In this document: positions 52,018 to 60,002 of the stretch, piece by piece | How positions within the stretch are numbered: position 1 is the first letter of the stretch | Layout of the letters: each line of letters opens with the position of its first letter | NCBI GenBank assembly: GCA_035552155.1 | Contig: DASZLX010000039.1 | Coordinates: 29,934 to 93,933 of the forward strand | Reading direction: 5' to 3' | DNA from: DASXHY01 sp035552155 | Lineage (GTDB): Bacteria; Verrucomicrobiota; Verrucomicrobiia; Limisphaerales; DASXHY01 | Length of the DNA stretch: 64,000 nt | Program-made: the position numbers and the translations under genes | Notes under the pieces: model-generated | What the model saw: only the letters and a program-made list of their open reading frames with translations | The model's database searches: none | What the model was told of the DNA's origin: nothing

Positions 52018-53771
52018 GCGCTCTGAAGCGACGATAGCGCGTTTGGATTCGAGAGCAAGCGATTGTTGGCCTCGAAAATAATCCGCAGCATTCGCTCATT
52101 CGTCGCGGTGTCCTTGACAGCAATGCGCACGGCATGTTTGCCGAGACCCCGGCCCATCGCGCCCGCATCCCGGAGGAAAAGCCCGTGCGCGCGGCAGCGT
52201 TTCACCACCGTGGCCGCGTCCGGGCCATTCTCGGGCAGATGACAGAGTAAAAAATTAGCGATGCCGGGCAGCACTTCCCACCCCGTTTGTTCCGAAAGTC
52301 GTTCCGCCAATTCGGCCCGCAAGCGATGCGTTTCCGAATAGCGCGCCGCGTAATAATCCGGGTCCTGCACCGCAGCCACTGCCGCCACCTGCGCCAGCAA
52401 ACTCACGGCCCAGGGCGGGTTGACGGCGCGCAAATCCTCCATCAGCGCCGCCGGCCCGCACAAATACGCCGCACGCGCGCCACTCAAGGCGTAAACCTTC
52501 GACATCGACTTGCAGACCACGACATTCGCGCTCGCGGCGGCAAAACGTTCGAGCGATTCATTCAGTCCGGCGTATTCGATGTAAGTTTCGTCAATCCACA
52601 GCCGGGTTCTTTGCGGCAAGTTCCGCAATGCATTTTCCAGTTCCACCCGCGGCACATGCTGGCCGGTGGGACTATTCGGATTCACCAGCACAATCAAATC
52701 GTAGCCGCGCGCGGCGAAGCGAGCGAATTGATCGAGGTCGAGCCGGTAATTATTCGCACGCTCAAGGGCAATCCGGTCCACGCGGCAGCGCACGACGTGC
52801 TCCAGCACATGCGCATATTCGCCGTAGGTCGGATCGAGAATCAGAACGCGCGACGACGGCCTCAACCAATGGCGCAAGGCGAGAAAAATCAGGTCCGACG
52901 AGCCCGCGCCCGGCAAGATATTTTCCGGCAACACACCTCGCGCCCGGGCAATGGCGCGCACCATTCCTTCACAACCCGTCGGCGGCGAAGTGCGCAGCAA
53001 CCACGGCAAATCCTCGCGCAACACCGCCACCACCCGCGGCGACGGCGGAAACCACGCGTCCAGCACATCGGCGTTGATGATTCGGTGACGGCGTTCAAGA
53101 TGATCGAATTCCGGTCCTACCGCGTCGAAAAACGCTCCTCCATGAAAACAGGCGGCGGGTTTGCGGAACGGAATATTCAGTTGCCAATCCACCACGCGTT
53201 CCAGCCGGTTGAGCAGCGCAGTGAAACTTTTAACACGCTCGGCCATTTGCGCGACCGTGGCCGTGAGCAATTCATACCTAACCGCGCCAGAGCGGATTTG
53301 GTGTCCGAGCTTTTCCAGGCCGACGTGCAAATACAAATCCAGGATCTCGCGCCGCCCAATGGCCATTATGCGCTCGCCGTTCTGCGCTTCAATCCAGCGC
53401 AGCGCCGCGTACATCAGCAACCCGGCAGCTTCGCGCCGCCGGAACCGGTTAGTCACTGTCAGCAGGCGCACCTCGTAGAGCCGCTCACACGCGAGTTCAG
53501 GAAAATTTTCGCGGCAAAGATATTTGTCCACTGAATAGCTCCCGAATCCGGGCGGCGTGATGCTCACGAAACCGGCCAGAATTCCATTCAGCGAAGCCAC
53601 GACGTAAACATTGAATTCATCCAGCGGATCATGCAGCGCGCCGGATTTATTCTGAGCGTGCTGGCCGAGCTCGCGCGCATAGACTTCGTGGCGCAGGCGA
53701 TAAATTTCCTCGCGATCGCCGGCCGTGGCGATGCGGATGATAATACGATTGGAAACGGATGATGATTGCAT
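52014..53771 (-). CDS. Acyltransferase-aminotransferase fusion (GNAT + HisC-like PLP enzyme)
   Basis: 585 residues; the ATG at 53771 follows AGGATC, a rare recognisable ribosome site here. Residues about 8-190 are a GNAT-like domain (RLRHEVYARELGQH, YEVRLLTVTNRFRRREAAGLLM) resembling N-acyl amino acid or autoinducer synthases. About 225-575 is a class I/II aminotransferase like histidinol-phosphate aminotransferase: NPNSPTG (364), DETYIEY (394) and SMSKVYALSG with PLP Lys425. The fusion could acylate and transaminate one amino-acid substrate, perhaps making an amino-lipid head. It is the first gene of the packed operon; the preceding glycosyltransferase gene ends 143 bp upstream. Confidence 0.87.
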   Translation of the reverse strand: MQSSSVSNRIIIRIATAGDREEIYRLRHEVYARELGQHAQNKSGALHDPLDEFNVYVVASLNGILAGFVSITPPGFGSYSVDKYLCRENFPELACERLYEVRLLTVTNRFRRREAAGLLMYAALRWIEAQNGERIMAIGRREILDLYLHVGLEKLGHQIRSGAVRYELLTATVAQMAERVKSFTALLNRLERVVDWQLNIPFRKPAACFHGGAFFDAVGPEFDHLERRHRIINADVLDAWFPPSPRVVAVLREDLPWLLRTSPPTGCEGMVRAIARARGVLPENILPGAGSSDLIFLALRHWLRPSSRVLILDPTYGEYAHVLEHVVRCRVDRIALERANNYRLDLDQFARFAARGYDLIVLVNPNSPTGQHVPRVELENALRNLPQRTRLWIDETYIEYAGLNESLERFAAASANVVVCKSMSKVYALSGARAAYLCGPAALMEDLRAVNPPWAVSLLAQVAAVAAVQDPDYYAARYSETHRLRAELAERLSEQTGWEVLPGIANFLLCHLPENGPDAATVVKRCRAHGLFLRDAGAMGRGLGKHAVRIAVKDTATNERMLRIIFEANNRLLSNPNALSSLQSA

Positions 53772-53914
53772 GTGATCCTTTGTTATGCCGCCCAGGTTGT
53801 TTCGCATGCACAGGTTTGTAGCGTCGTTTCGGGAAAAGTGTGAATCGATAAAAAATTCCCGGCATCGGTTGCGTCGATGGATCGACGCAGGACAGGCAGG
53901 ATGCCCGTCCCACA

Positions 53915-55912
53915 TCATTTAAACCGCACCAGATACCAGGGCTGCGGACCTTGTATGACCGTCATGGTGGCGTTCGTCGTCGCCACAAGTTCCGCGCCGG
54001 ATTGTTTCAGCCAGTCCTCGATCGTCATGCCCCGGTCGTGCAGGTTAAAACCGCCCACCACGGCGTATTCAATCCCGAGCGCGCGGATTTTTTCCGGGGA
54101 ATCCTCGAGGAAAAACGGTTCAACCCGCCTCGACCCATAAGGTTTCCAAAGTGAAATGTCGAGGTCATCACCCGTGCCCATGAAGCCGATGACCTTTAGG
54201 CCAGGCGGGAACCATTGGCGAATGGCCGCGAGCGGGTCGGGCCGGTCCGCATAGACCCAGTAAACTTTTTGCGCACGCGACAATTGCGGCTGGTTTGGAT
54301 GTTTCGCGAGCGCTTTGGCAAGGATCGTATTGGCAGGCCATAGCGGGCGCGACGGGTTCAAGATCAATGCCGCCAGTGCCAATGCGAAAACAATTCCTGC
54401 CAGCGCCACCCACCATCTCTGGCGAACGACTCGCGACTGACCCGCGCCAATCAACAGCGCGGGAAAAAGCAATGGATAATACGGCGCAATCAACCGCCCG
54501 GGCGTCACCATTCCGGTTTTCATCGCATAAGCCAGCAGCGAAAGCCATGGCGCAATCAAAGCGGCACGGCGCAGCCACTTTGAGTGGGGAGAATTTCCTC
54601 GAAACCTGAAACCCAAAACTCGAAACCAAAAAGCTGCCACCATGGACACCAGCAACAACACACTGACCCCAAAACCGATCCCCGCCGCGTCTTCGATGGG
54701 CAACTCGCCCAGCGTGTTGTAGCCCAATTCGAAATTCGCATCCATCAGCCGGACGAGCGCGCCCGGAAAATAGGCCTGCGCATGTTGATTCCACCAGCCC
54801 GCCATTGGAAATATCGTCGGAACAAAATTGCCGGTCACCAGCAAGACCGCGTTTCCCACGATCCCGGCAATGGGATTTTTCATGGCCATGCCGGTATGTT
54901 CAATGTTCAACCCCGACCAATCATGAATATAATGAATATTCAGCAACGCCGTTGGGACAAAGGAGATGAGGACGGCGATAACCAGGAGAAAAAACCAGGC
55001 GGAGACGCGAACCGCAAAACGTGAAATTTGAAACCGTTCAGTACTGAACACTCGAGACAACCTCCACAACAACGGAAAAAAAACGACTCCCCAGGGTAAG
55101 CCCAGCGGCAAATTGCTCGCCTTGGCGCCCACCAACAATGCCGCCGACAACAACGACAATCCGAGATTGGAACAAAAAGGATCGAGAACGGAAAATGGCA
55201 CACAAATGTGCGTCGGCCCCAGCTCTTCGGCCCTCGTCCCCCAGCTCTTCTCCCACGCACGTAGCGCAAAATCCATCATCGCCAGCGCATAAACGACGGG
55301 AAAAGCATCATTCGCGATGCCGCCCGCCTGGATCAGGAAACAATATCCCGTCGGCACCAGCCACATCCAGCTCCACGCCACGCGCGGCCGCACGCCCAGC
55401 CGCGTCCAGACGCTGAAAATCTGTCCCGGCATCAACACGAACGGGATGAAGTTGAGCAAAAATAAAGCACGGTCGGATTTCAAGAAAAGCAAGAGCGGCG
55501 CGGAGAGCCACTCGATGCCGCACGTCCGGTCGTTCATCCGATAGTTGGGCGTGTGAATCCAGAACCAGCGGCCGTGCGCAAGCCATTCCAACACGCGTGG
55601 CAACCGATAGCTCAATCCCGTGTGATCGTTCGGCGCATAAAGCACGCCGCTCAAGAAAACCAACCCGGCCAAAATGGCGAAACTCGCCGGTAAAAAACGC
55701 CTGAACCGCCGGCACAGTTTTTTCCAGGTTGGAATAGGAGATAACGGAGAAAACAGACTCCCTTTCCGGAAAAGAAAAATCAAAACCACCACCGCGACGG
55801 CAAAAAGCGCATAACCCGTTTTATTCAACATTCCCAGCGCCGATAAAGACCAGCCCGCCACGCTCGCGAGCGCCGAGAGCCAGATCCATAATTTCACAAG
55901 CCGAAGAAACAT
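53915..55912 (-). CDS. Polytopic membrane glycosyltransferase-like protein (GT39/ArnT style)
   Basis: 665 residues with about ten to twelve membrane helices over residues 5-550 and a C-terminal soluble domain (about 560-665). The first periplasmic loop contains DHTGLSYRLPRVLEWLAHG and an N-R-x-N-D-R segment like those of the DUF/PMT-like glycosyltransferases, which use polyprenyl-phosphate sugars. The closing segment reads VGGFNLHDRGMTIEDWLKQ. Assignment is by overall shape, not by a clear catalytic motif. A heptamer array at 54599-54626 adds WFRVLGFRFRG in a loop. It may be upstream-transcribed with the six-gene operon, though 143 bp separate them. Confidence 0.65.
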   Translation of the reverse strand: MFLRLVKLWIWLSALASVAGWSLSALGMLNKTGYALFAVAVVVLIFLFRKGSLFSPLSPIPTWKKLCRRFRRFLPASFAILAGLVFLSGVLYAPNDHTGLSYRLPRVLEWLAHGRWFWIHTPNYRMNDRTCGIEWLSAPLLLFLKSDRALFLLNFIPFVLMPGQIFSVWTRLGVRPRVAWSWMWLVPTGYCFLIQAGGIANDAFPVVYALAMMDFALRAWEKSWGTRAEELGPTHICVPFSVLDPFCSNLGLSLLSAALLVGAKASNLPLGLPWGVVFFPLLWRLSRVFSTERFQISRFAVRVSAWFFLLVIAVLISFVPTALLNIHYIHDWSGLNIEHTGMAMKNPIAGIVGNAVLLVTGNFVPTIFPMAGWWNQHAQAYFPGALVRLMDANFELGYNTLGELPIEDAAGIGFGVSVLLLVSMVAAFWFRVLGFRFRGNSPHSKWLRRAALIAPWLSLLAYAMKTGMVTPGRLIAPYYPLLFPALLIGAGQSRVVRQRWWVALAGIVFALALAALILNPSRPLWPANTILAKALAKHPNQPQLSRAQKVYWVYADRPDPLAAIRQWFPPGLKVIGFMGTGDDLDISLWKPYGSRRVEPFFLEDSPEKIRALGIEYAVVGGFNLHDRGMTIEDWLKQSGAELVATTNATMTVIQGPQPWYLVRFK
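54599..54626. repeat. Heptamer array inside the glycosyltransferase gene
   Basis: Four units: TCGAAAC, CTGAAAC, CCAAAAC and TCGAAAC. It encodes an in-frame Arg/Phe-rich peptide in a loop. Confidence 0.7.
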
Positions 55913-55933
55913 CTGGTCGAGAATAGCGATCGA

Positions 55934-55961
55934 CGTCGGAGGCCGGAAGTCAGAAGTCGGT
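55934..55961. repeat. Heptamer array, intergenic
   Basis: Units CGTCGGA, GGCCGGA, AGTCAGA and AGTCGGT lie in the 78-bp gap between two minus-strand genes. Confidence 0.5.
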
Positions 55962-55990
55962 CCCGGAATTAGCCGACCCTTCGCCGCGCG

Positions 55991-56527
55991 CTATTCCTTG
56001 TGGCCGCGGCTATCGATCACCTCGATAAATACTGTCTGACGCGATTTCCAAAAATCCTGGTAGGCGCGGCCCATTTCCACCGCCGAATAATTGCTGAAAA
56101 CATTCACCGTCCACCACCAGCCCGGCTTGAAGTTGGACCGTCCCTGCCCCCATTCTTCAATTCTCCGATAACCGAGCACATTCCGGTTGGAATGCAGCGT
56201 CTGGCCAAATTGGACCACAATGTCGTCGCTTGGAATGGCCTCCCACCGCTCTTCGTTGACGACCTCCCCGCCATCCTTGTGCAGGTAATCCTTGGTTTTG
56301 GCCGAAGGCGTCCAGAACTCGAACTGACGCATGTCGCCTAAAATCGTCTGCTCGCCATTGGTGCTAACCACTACCGGCAGCCAAAGCCGGCGGGGCAACT
56401 CCGGCTGCGGCGCCAAGTGATAGGCCACGACTCCAATCGCCGCGCAAATGCATACCAAACACACCACGGTGAATAATCCGCCGGGACGGCAAGAGGCAAC
56501 TTCCTTCGTCTTAGAGTCTTCATTCAT
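55991..56527 (-). CDS. Membrane-anchored protein of unknown function
   Basis: 178 residues; the ATG at 56527 gives a short charged start (MNEDSKTKEVASCRPGG) followed by one membrane anchor (about 17-39, LFTVVCLVCICAAIGVVAYHL). The C-terminal part is outside and reads LPRRLWLPVVVSTNGEQTILGDMRQFEFWTP. I recognise no domain. It is preceded by about 320 bp without a gene on this strand and followed by the glycosyltransferase gene, with which it may be co-transcribed. Confidence 0.62.
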   Translation of the reverse strand: MNEDSKTKEVASCRPGGLFTVVCLVCICAAIGVVAYHLAPQPELPRRLWLPVVVSTNGEQTILGDMRQFEFWTPSAKTKDYLHKDGGEVVNEERWEAIPSDDIVVQFGQTLHSNRNVLGYRRIEEWGQGRSNFKPGWWWTVNVFSNYSAVEMGRAYQDFWKSRQTVFIEVIDSRGHKE

Positions 56528-56847
56528 AGGGCATGGATTTCTGGCTGATGAACTGCGATCGGGCTTTAGGGTGCGGAGCCTATTCTCCACGGAATTTTTT
56601 GTCGAGAGGGTTTATGTTACAATTGAAAAAGCAGGACCGCGCGCGCAGCCCGCAATCCGTCACACAGCATAGCAGTCGAACATCGCTTGTTCTTTGCTAT
56701 ACCCAAAAGCCTTGCAAAGCCAAAAAATCGAGCCTTAAATTCGCCATGCACAAGGAAAAAACCGGAACCAACCCGCTTGAGACGTCCGTTGTCACCTATT
56801 GACTGCAAATATGAACATACCGTGGGTTGCGAGGTCATTAAACTGCT
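56528..56847. other. Gap between divergent genes
   Basis: These 320 bp contain no supported gene. Short open frames here show no domain or coding character. The region should contain promoters for both the minus-strand anchored protein and the plus-strand secreted protein. Confidence 0.4.
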
Positions 56848-57372
56848 ATGAAAACTACGAAAGCAATCGCACTGTGCCTTTTTGGCGTTCTAATTACATT
56901 TGATGGCTTTACTTCACCGCCGCGTGCGTCGTGGTCCGGGCAAACGACACGCGAGGAGAAGTTGGCAAGCACGGAAGGGATAGTTCTCGAAGGATCGGAC
57001 AAGCTCGTATCGCCAGACGCCTTTCGTCCTCCGGTCGAGATTACAATTGCGGCCAAGACCGACTCAACGAATCTTCGGATTGGTTACGTTGCCGACCAGG
57101 TGATTTTTAATTGGGAACAGAACAGAGACGAGTTGCGAGTGGACGGCGGGCCTGCGGGCAGCCAACAGATAGATGGCCTGGGCCAGATTCCGAAAGATAC
57201 CTATGTGACAATTAAATGGGTCGTCACCCCGAAACACCAGGCAGTGTATGTCGACGGTCAGCTTCGTTTCGAGCATTGTGGCAATTACGCTGAGATGAAA
57301 CGTCGGGTTTCAGTTTTTCCTGCAGATGGCTCAGTGGTCACGGTGAAATCCATTACTGTGAAGCAGCAATAG
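56848..57372 (+). CDS. Secreted protein with possible concanavalin-like fold
   Basis: 174 residues with a signal peptide (MKTTKAIALCLFGVLITFDGFTS). The rest has the alternating beta pattern and closing features of small laminin-G/concanavalin-like domains: EGIVLEGSDKL, PPVEITIAAKTDSTNLRIGY, HQAVYVDGQLRF. Similar domains follow DUF1080-type glycan-binding folds in this phylum. The fold assignment is inference from pattern. There is no anchor or catalytic motif. It stands alone, with a small membrane-protein gene 82 bp downstream. Confidence 0.65.
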   Translation: MKTTKAIALCLFGVLITFDGFTSPPRASWSGQTTREEKLASTEGIVLEGSDKLVSPDAFRPPVEITIAAKTDSTNLRIGYVADQVIFNWEQNRDELRVDGGPAGSQQIDGLGQIPKDTYVTIKWVVTPKHQAVYVDGQLRFEHCGNYAEMKRRVSVFPADGSVVTVKSITVKQQ

Positions 57373-57454
57373 ATGATTTGAGCGACACCTGAGCCAACAA
57401 ACGAATGCATCGAATGAACGCTTCGACCTTTCGATGGAGCGCAGAAAGGAAATT

Positions 57455-57676
57455 ATGGAAACAGAATCCGCCAAACCAACAATCGATAAGGCACAAAGCA
57501 ACTCAGAAACCCCGCACAAACACGCAGTCACCGCCGTTACCACGATTGCCGGTTGCGCTTTCGGTACATTCGCGCTGGGAGCCGTGGTAAACCAAGCCTG
57601 GCCTGCCGCGGTTGCCTCTTGTGGTTTATCGATGATGGGAGTGGGGGTCGCGTTCGTTCTCCTGCGTCGCGCATGA
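57455..57676 (+). CDS. Small two-helix membrane protein
   Basis: 73 residues. The ATG at 57455 has AGAAAGGAAATT just before it, a fair ribosome site, and is preferred to the upstream start at 57434. A polar N-terminal 25 residues precede two hydrophobic segments (VTTIAGCAFGTFALGAVV and PAAVASCGLSMMGVGVAFVLL). It has no known domain. It could be a real small membrane protein; coding evidence is moderate because of its size. Confidence 0.5.
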   Translation: METESAKPTIDKAQSNSETPHKHAVTAVTTIAGCAFGTFALGAVVNQAWPAAVASCGLSMMGVGVAFVLLRRA

Positions 57677-57770
57677 GTTCGAATGGAAGATCCAAACCCC
57701 ATAAACAGCCCAGCGGATCGAGCCGGCTAAAAGAATAATCATCGCCTTCCGAGGGCAGGTTTTTACCCAC

Positions 57771-57802
57771 TTGACTTATTTGACCATTTATCAATTTGAG
57801 CC
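57771..57802. repeat. Octamer array (TTTGACCA type)
   Basis: Units TTGACTTA, TTTGACCA, TTTATCAA and TTTGAGCC. On the other strand the units resemble those at 58830-58861, so two related arrays flank the same gene. Confidence 0.5.
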
Positions 57803-57868
57803 CCTTGCGCCGGCCCGATTCTATGTTAGAATCGTCCCGAAAGTTTAACCATTACAAGTGGGAGTCGT

Positions 57869-58822
57869 TTGAAAAAAATTAGCAGTCGATTGTCTCGCCG
57901 GCGGTTTTTGGCCGTCGGTTCCGCAGGTCTTGCAGGCGCGTGGGTCACGTGCTCGAACACCATGCCCGCCCGCACTGCGCGCGGCTTAATCGCCCAAACG
58001 CGGCGGAAAATTCTCAAACCCAATTTCAAGCCCACACCCGAGCTTTGGGATTCCAACGCCATCACCGCCTCCTGGCTCGGCCATTCGACTGTGCTGGTGA
58101 ATTTCTTTGGCGTGAACATTCTCACGGACCCGGTACTCATGAATCATGCGGGCGCGGACTTACTCCTCGGCACCGTCGGCCCGAAGCGTCTCGTGGCACC
58201 TGCCCTCACGCCGAAACAATTGCCAAAGATTGACCTCGTGCTCCTGTCGCACGCGCACATGGACCACCTGAATTCCGCCACGTTGCGGCATTTTTCTCAC
58301 GCCACGCGCGTCGTGACGGCGCATTCCACGGCGGATCTGCTGGCCGATACGCGCCTGAAAGCGCCAAAGGAACTGGCATGGGGCGACAAGACTCTCGTGA
58401 AAACCGATAGCGGAGAAGTGGAAGTCGAAGCATTTGAAGTGAAACACTGGGGAGCGCGCTGGCGGCATGATTCCTATCGCGGTTACAACGGTTACATCGT
58501 GTCACGCGAGGGAAGAAAAATCATTTTCGGCGGCGACACCGCCTGGAGCGATTCATTCCGCTCATTGCGCAGCAAAGGCCCGTTTGACCTGGCCATCATG
58601 CCCATCGGTGCCTACCAGCCCTGGATCCAATCGCATTGCACCCCCGAACAGGCTGTGCAGATGGCAAATGACGCCGGCGCCAATCATTTCCTGCCCGTCC
58701 ATTTCAAGACCTTCACCCTCGGCCGCGAAGGCGTGAATGAGCCCATTGAGCGATTGTACGCCGCCATTGAACCCGAGCGCATCGGTTGGAATGATATTGG
58801 ACAGACGTTCTCGATGTCGTGA
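57869..58822 (+). CDS. Tat-exported metallo-beta-lactamase-fold hydrolase (UlaG/NAPE-PLD-like)
   Basis: 317 residues. It starts at a TTG (57869), with GGGAG a few bases before it, since no ATG precedes the signal peptide. The N-terminus SRRRFLAVGSAGLAGA is a twin-arginine (Tat) signal. The metal site motif is LLSHAHMDH (His128, His130, Asp132, His133), with further ligands in HWGAR, FGGDTAW and HFKTF. The WLGHSTVLV opening and 'MPIGAYQPW' segment match the NAPE-PLD/UlaG group, which cleaves phosphodiester bonds of lipids or sugar lactones. Export with bound metal explains the Tat signal. Substrate unknown. Confidence 0.9.
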   Translation: MKKISSRLSRRRFLAVGSAGLAGAWVTCSNTMPARTARGLIAQTRRKILKPNFKPTPELWDSNAITASWLGHSTVLVNFFGVNILTDPVLMNHAGADLLLGTVGPKRLVAPALTPKQLPKIDLVLLSHAHMDHLNSATLRHFSHATRVVTAHSTADLLADTRLKAPKELAWGDKTLVKTDSGEVEVEAFEVKHWGARWRHDSYRGYNGYIVSREGRKIIFGGDTAWSDSFRSLRSKGPFDLAIMPIGAYQPWIQSHCTPEQAVQMANDAGANHFLPVHFKTFTLGREGVNEPIERLYAAIEPERIGWNDIGQTFSMS

Positions 58823-58829
58823 GGCTAGT

Positions 58830-58861
58830 AAATGGTTAAATAAGTAACTGGTTAAATGAGT
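58830..58861. repeat. Octamer array (AAATGGTT type)
   Basis: Units AAATGGTT, AAATAAGT, AACTGGTT and AAATGAGT begin 8 bp after the stop of the preceding gene. Confidence 0.65.
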
Positions 58862-58899
58862 CGAGCGTTTGATGCAGTCCGATCAACCTCATTTAACTC

Positions 58900-59685
58900 C
58901 TACCTCACCGCCTCATATTTCCGGTGCCTCAAATCGCTGAATAGCGAGAGAAACCACAACTTGATCCAGAGCCGCACCACTCGCCAGACACCGGTCCGTT
59001 CGTACCGGCGCATGGAAGTGGTGGCAGTAGTCGACCCGATATATTTGTAGCCGCCGAAGCGTTTGAGCCGGCGAATCAACTCGCTGTTTTCGCGCAACTC
59101 AAGCCGTTCATCGAAACCGCCCACACTCTCGAAATGTTTTTTCCAGCAAAGGATCACGCCGGAACTGCCATTGCGCACCACGAAGCGATGAATGGTATTC
59201 TTGAGCCAATAAATCAGGCGATAAGCAAACCGATCGGAATCCGGCTGTCCCTTCAATGTCCCGCCGGCGTCGCGGCTGGTAAATTGATCGGCGATAATGC
59301 GTAGAGCATCAGGCTCCAAAATCGTGTCCGCGTCCAGAAAAACCAGTAACTCACCCTTGGCCACGCGCGCCCCGAAATTGCGGGACGGACCAAGGCCTTT
59401 TTGTTCGAGAGTCACCAAACGGTGACACTTTTCCTGCGCCACTTCCGCCGTGCGGTCCGTGCAGCCATTGGCGACCACCACAATTTCGCACGCGGGATAA
59501 TTCTGTTGATTGAGGGCGTCCAGCGTCGCGCCCAGGTAATCTTGCTCGTTATGTGCCGGCACGATGATCGAAATGGTCGGAAGCTTCTTCGAAGTTCGCC
59601 CGACTGATTGAAGCAGCCGCCCCTTGATGCGTTTCAATTCCATTCGCGTCAATCCAGCCCGAGCAAGCGCTTGATTTTGTTCCAT
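58900..59685 (-). CDS. Family 2 glycosyltransferase
   Basis: 261 residues from the ATG at 59685 (59643 is possible). GT-A fold: ISIIVPAHNEQDYLGATL opens the nucleotide-sugar domain, VVANGCTDRT follows, and the metal-binding motif is LDADTILEPDAL. After about residue 175 come GSSGVILCWKKHFESVGGFDERLELRENSELIRRL-type acceptor motifs, cut here as GGFDERL and ENSEL. A C-terminal segment (VWRVVRLWIKLWFLSLF) may associate with the membrane. It would transfer a sugar from a nucleotide donor to a glycan or lipid. No polysaccharide locus adjoins it. Confidence 0.9.
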   Translation of the reverse strand: MEQNQALARAGLTRMELKRIKGRLLQSVGRTSKKLPTISIIVPAHNEQDYLGATLDALNQQNYPACEIVVVANGCTDRTAEVAQEKCHRLVTLEQKGLGPSRNFGARVAKGELLVFLDADTILEPDALRIIADQFTSRDAGGTLKGQPDSDRFAYRLIYWLKNTIHRFVVRNGSSGVILCWKKHFESVGGFDERLELRENSELIRRLKRFGGYKYIGSTTATTSMRRYERTGVWRVVRLWIKLWFLSLFSDLRHRKYEAVR

Positions 59686-59958
59686 GGTAAAATCTCGCAA
59701 GCGGGCGGTAATTTGGCCATCGGGGAAAAACCCTAATCTTTCGCAATGAGATGGAGCAGACGTCCTGGGCCGCGGAGCATCGCTCCGCAATCGGCCGGCT
59801 TTTCAAAGCCACTGTGGTATTTCAGCAACTCTTCCCGATGGCCAGGGGGCGCACTTACCCAAAGTTACAAACATTTCACCCCATTGTAATGGCAGGACGG
59901 CTAGGGGACGTTAAAGTCACGCGTTGGAACCGCCAGGAGGTGGAGGTGGCAGCAGTAA
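59686..59958. other. Gap upstream of the glycosyltransferase
   Basis: No supported gene in these 273 bp. The promoter of the glycosyltransferase on the minus strand should lie here; I see no clear hexamer pair. Confidence 0.35.
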
Positions 59959-60002
59959 CGGGCTCTCAGCCCGCGGATATCACGGGGCATTCGTGCCCCG
60001 TG
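59959..60002 (-). terminator. Double hairpin at the end of the TPR-like gene
   Basis: A perfect 9-bp stem, CACGGGGCA with TGCCCCGTG, and a 4-nt loop (59981-60002) encode the last residues and the stop codon of the gene above. A second stem, CGGGCT with AGCCCG (59959-59973), follows on the minus strand. There is no clear T-run. Confidence 0.5.

Noticed and set aside
52287..53534. Long plus-strand open frame opposite the acyltransferase-aminotransferase gene
   Set aside because: Its translation is Arg/His-rich and low in complexity, while the other strand has clear enzyme motifs.
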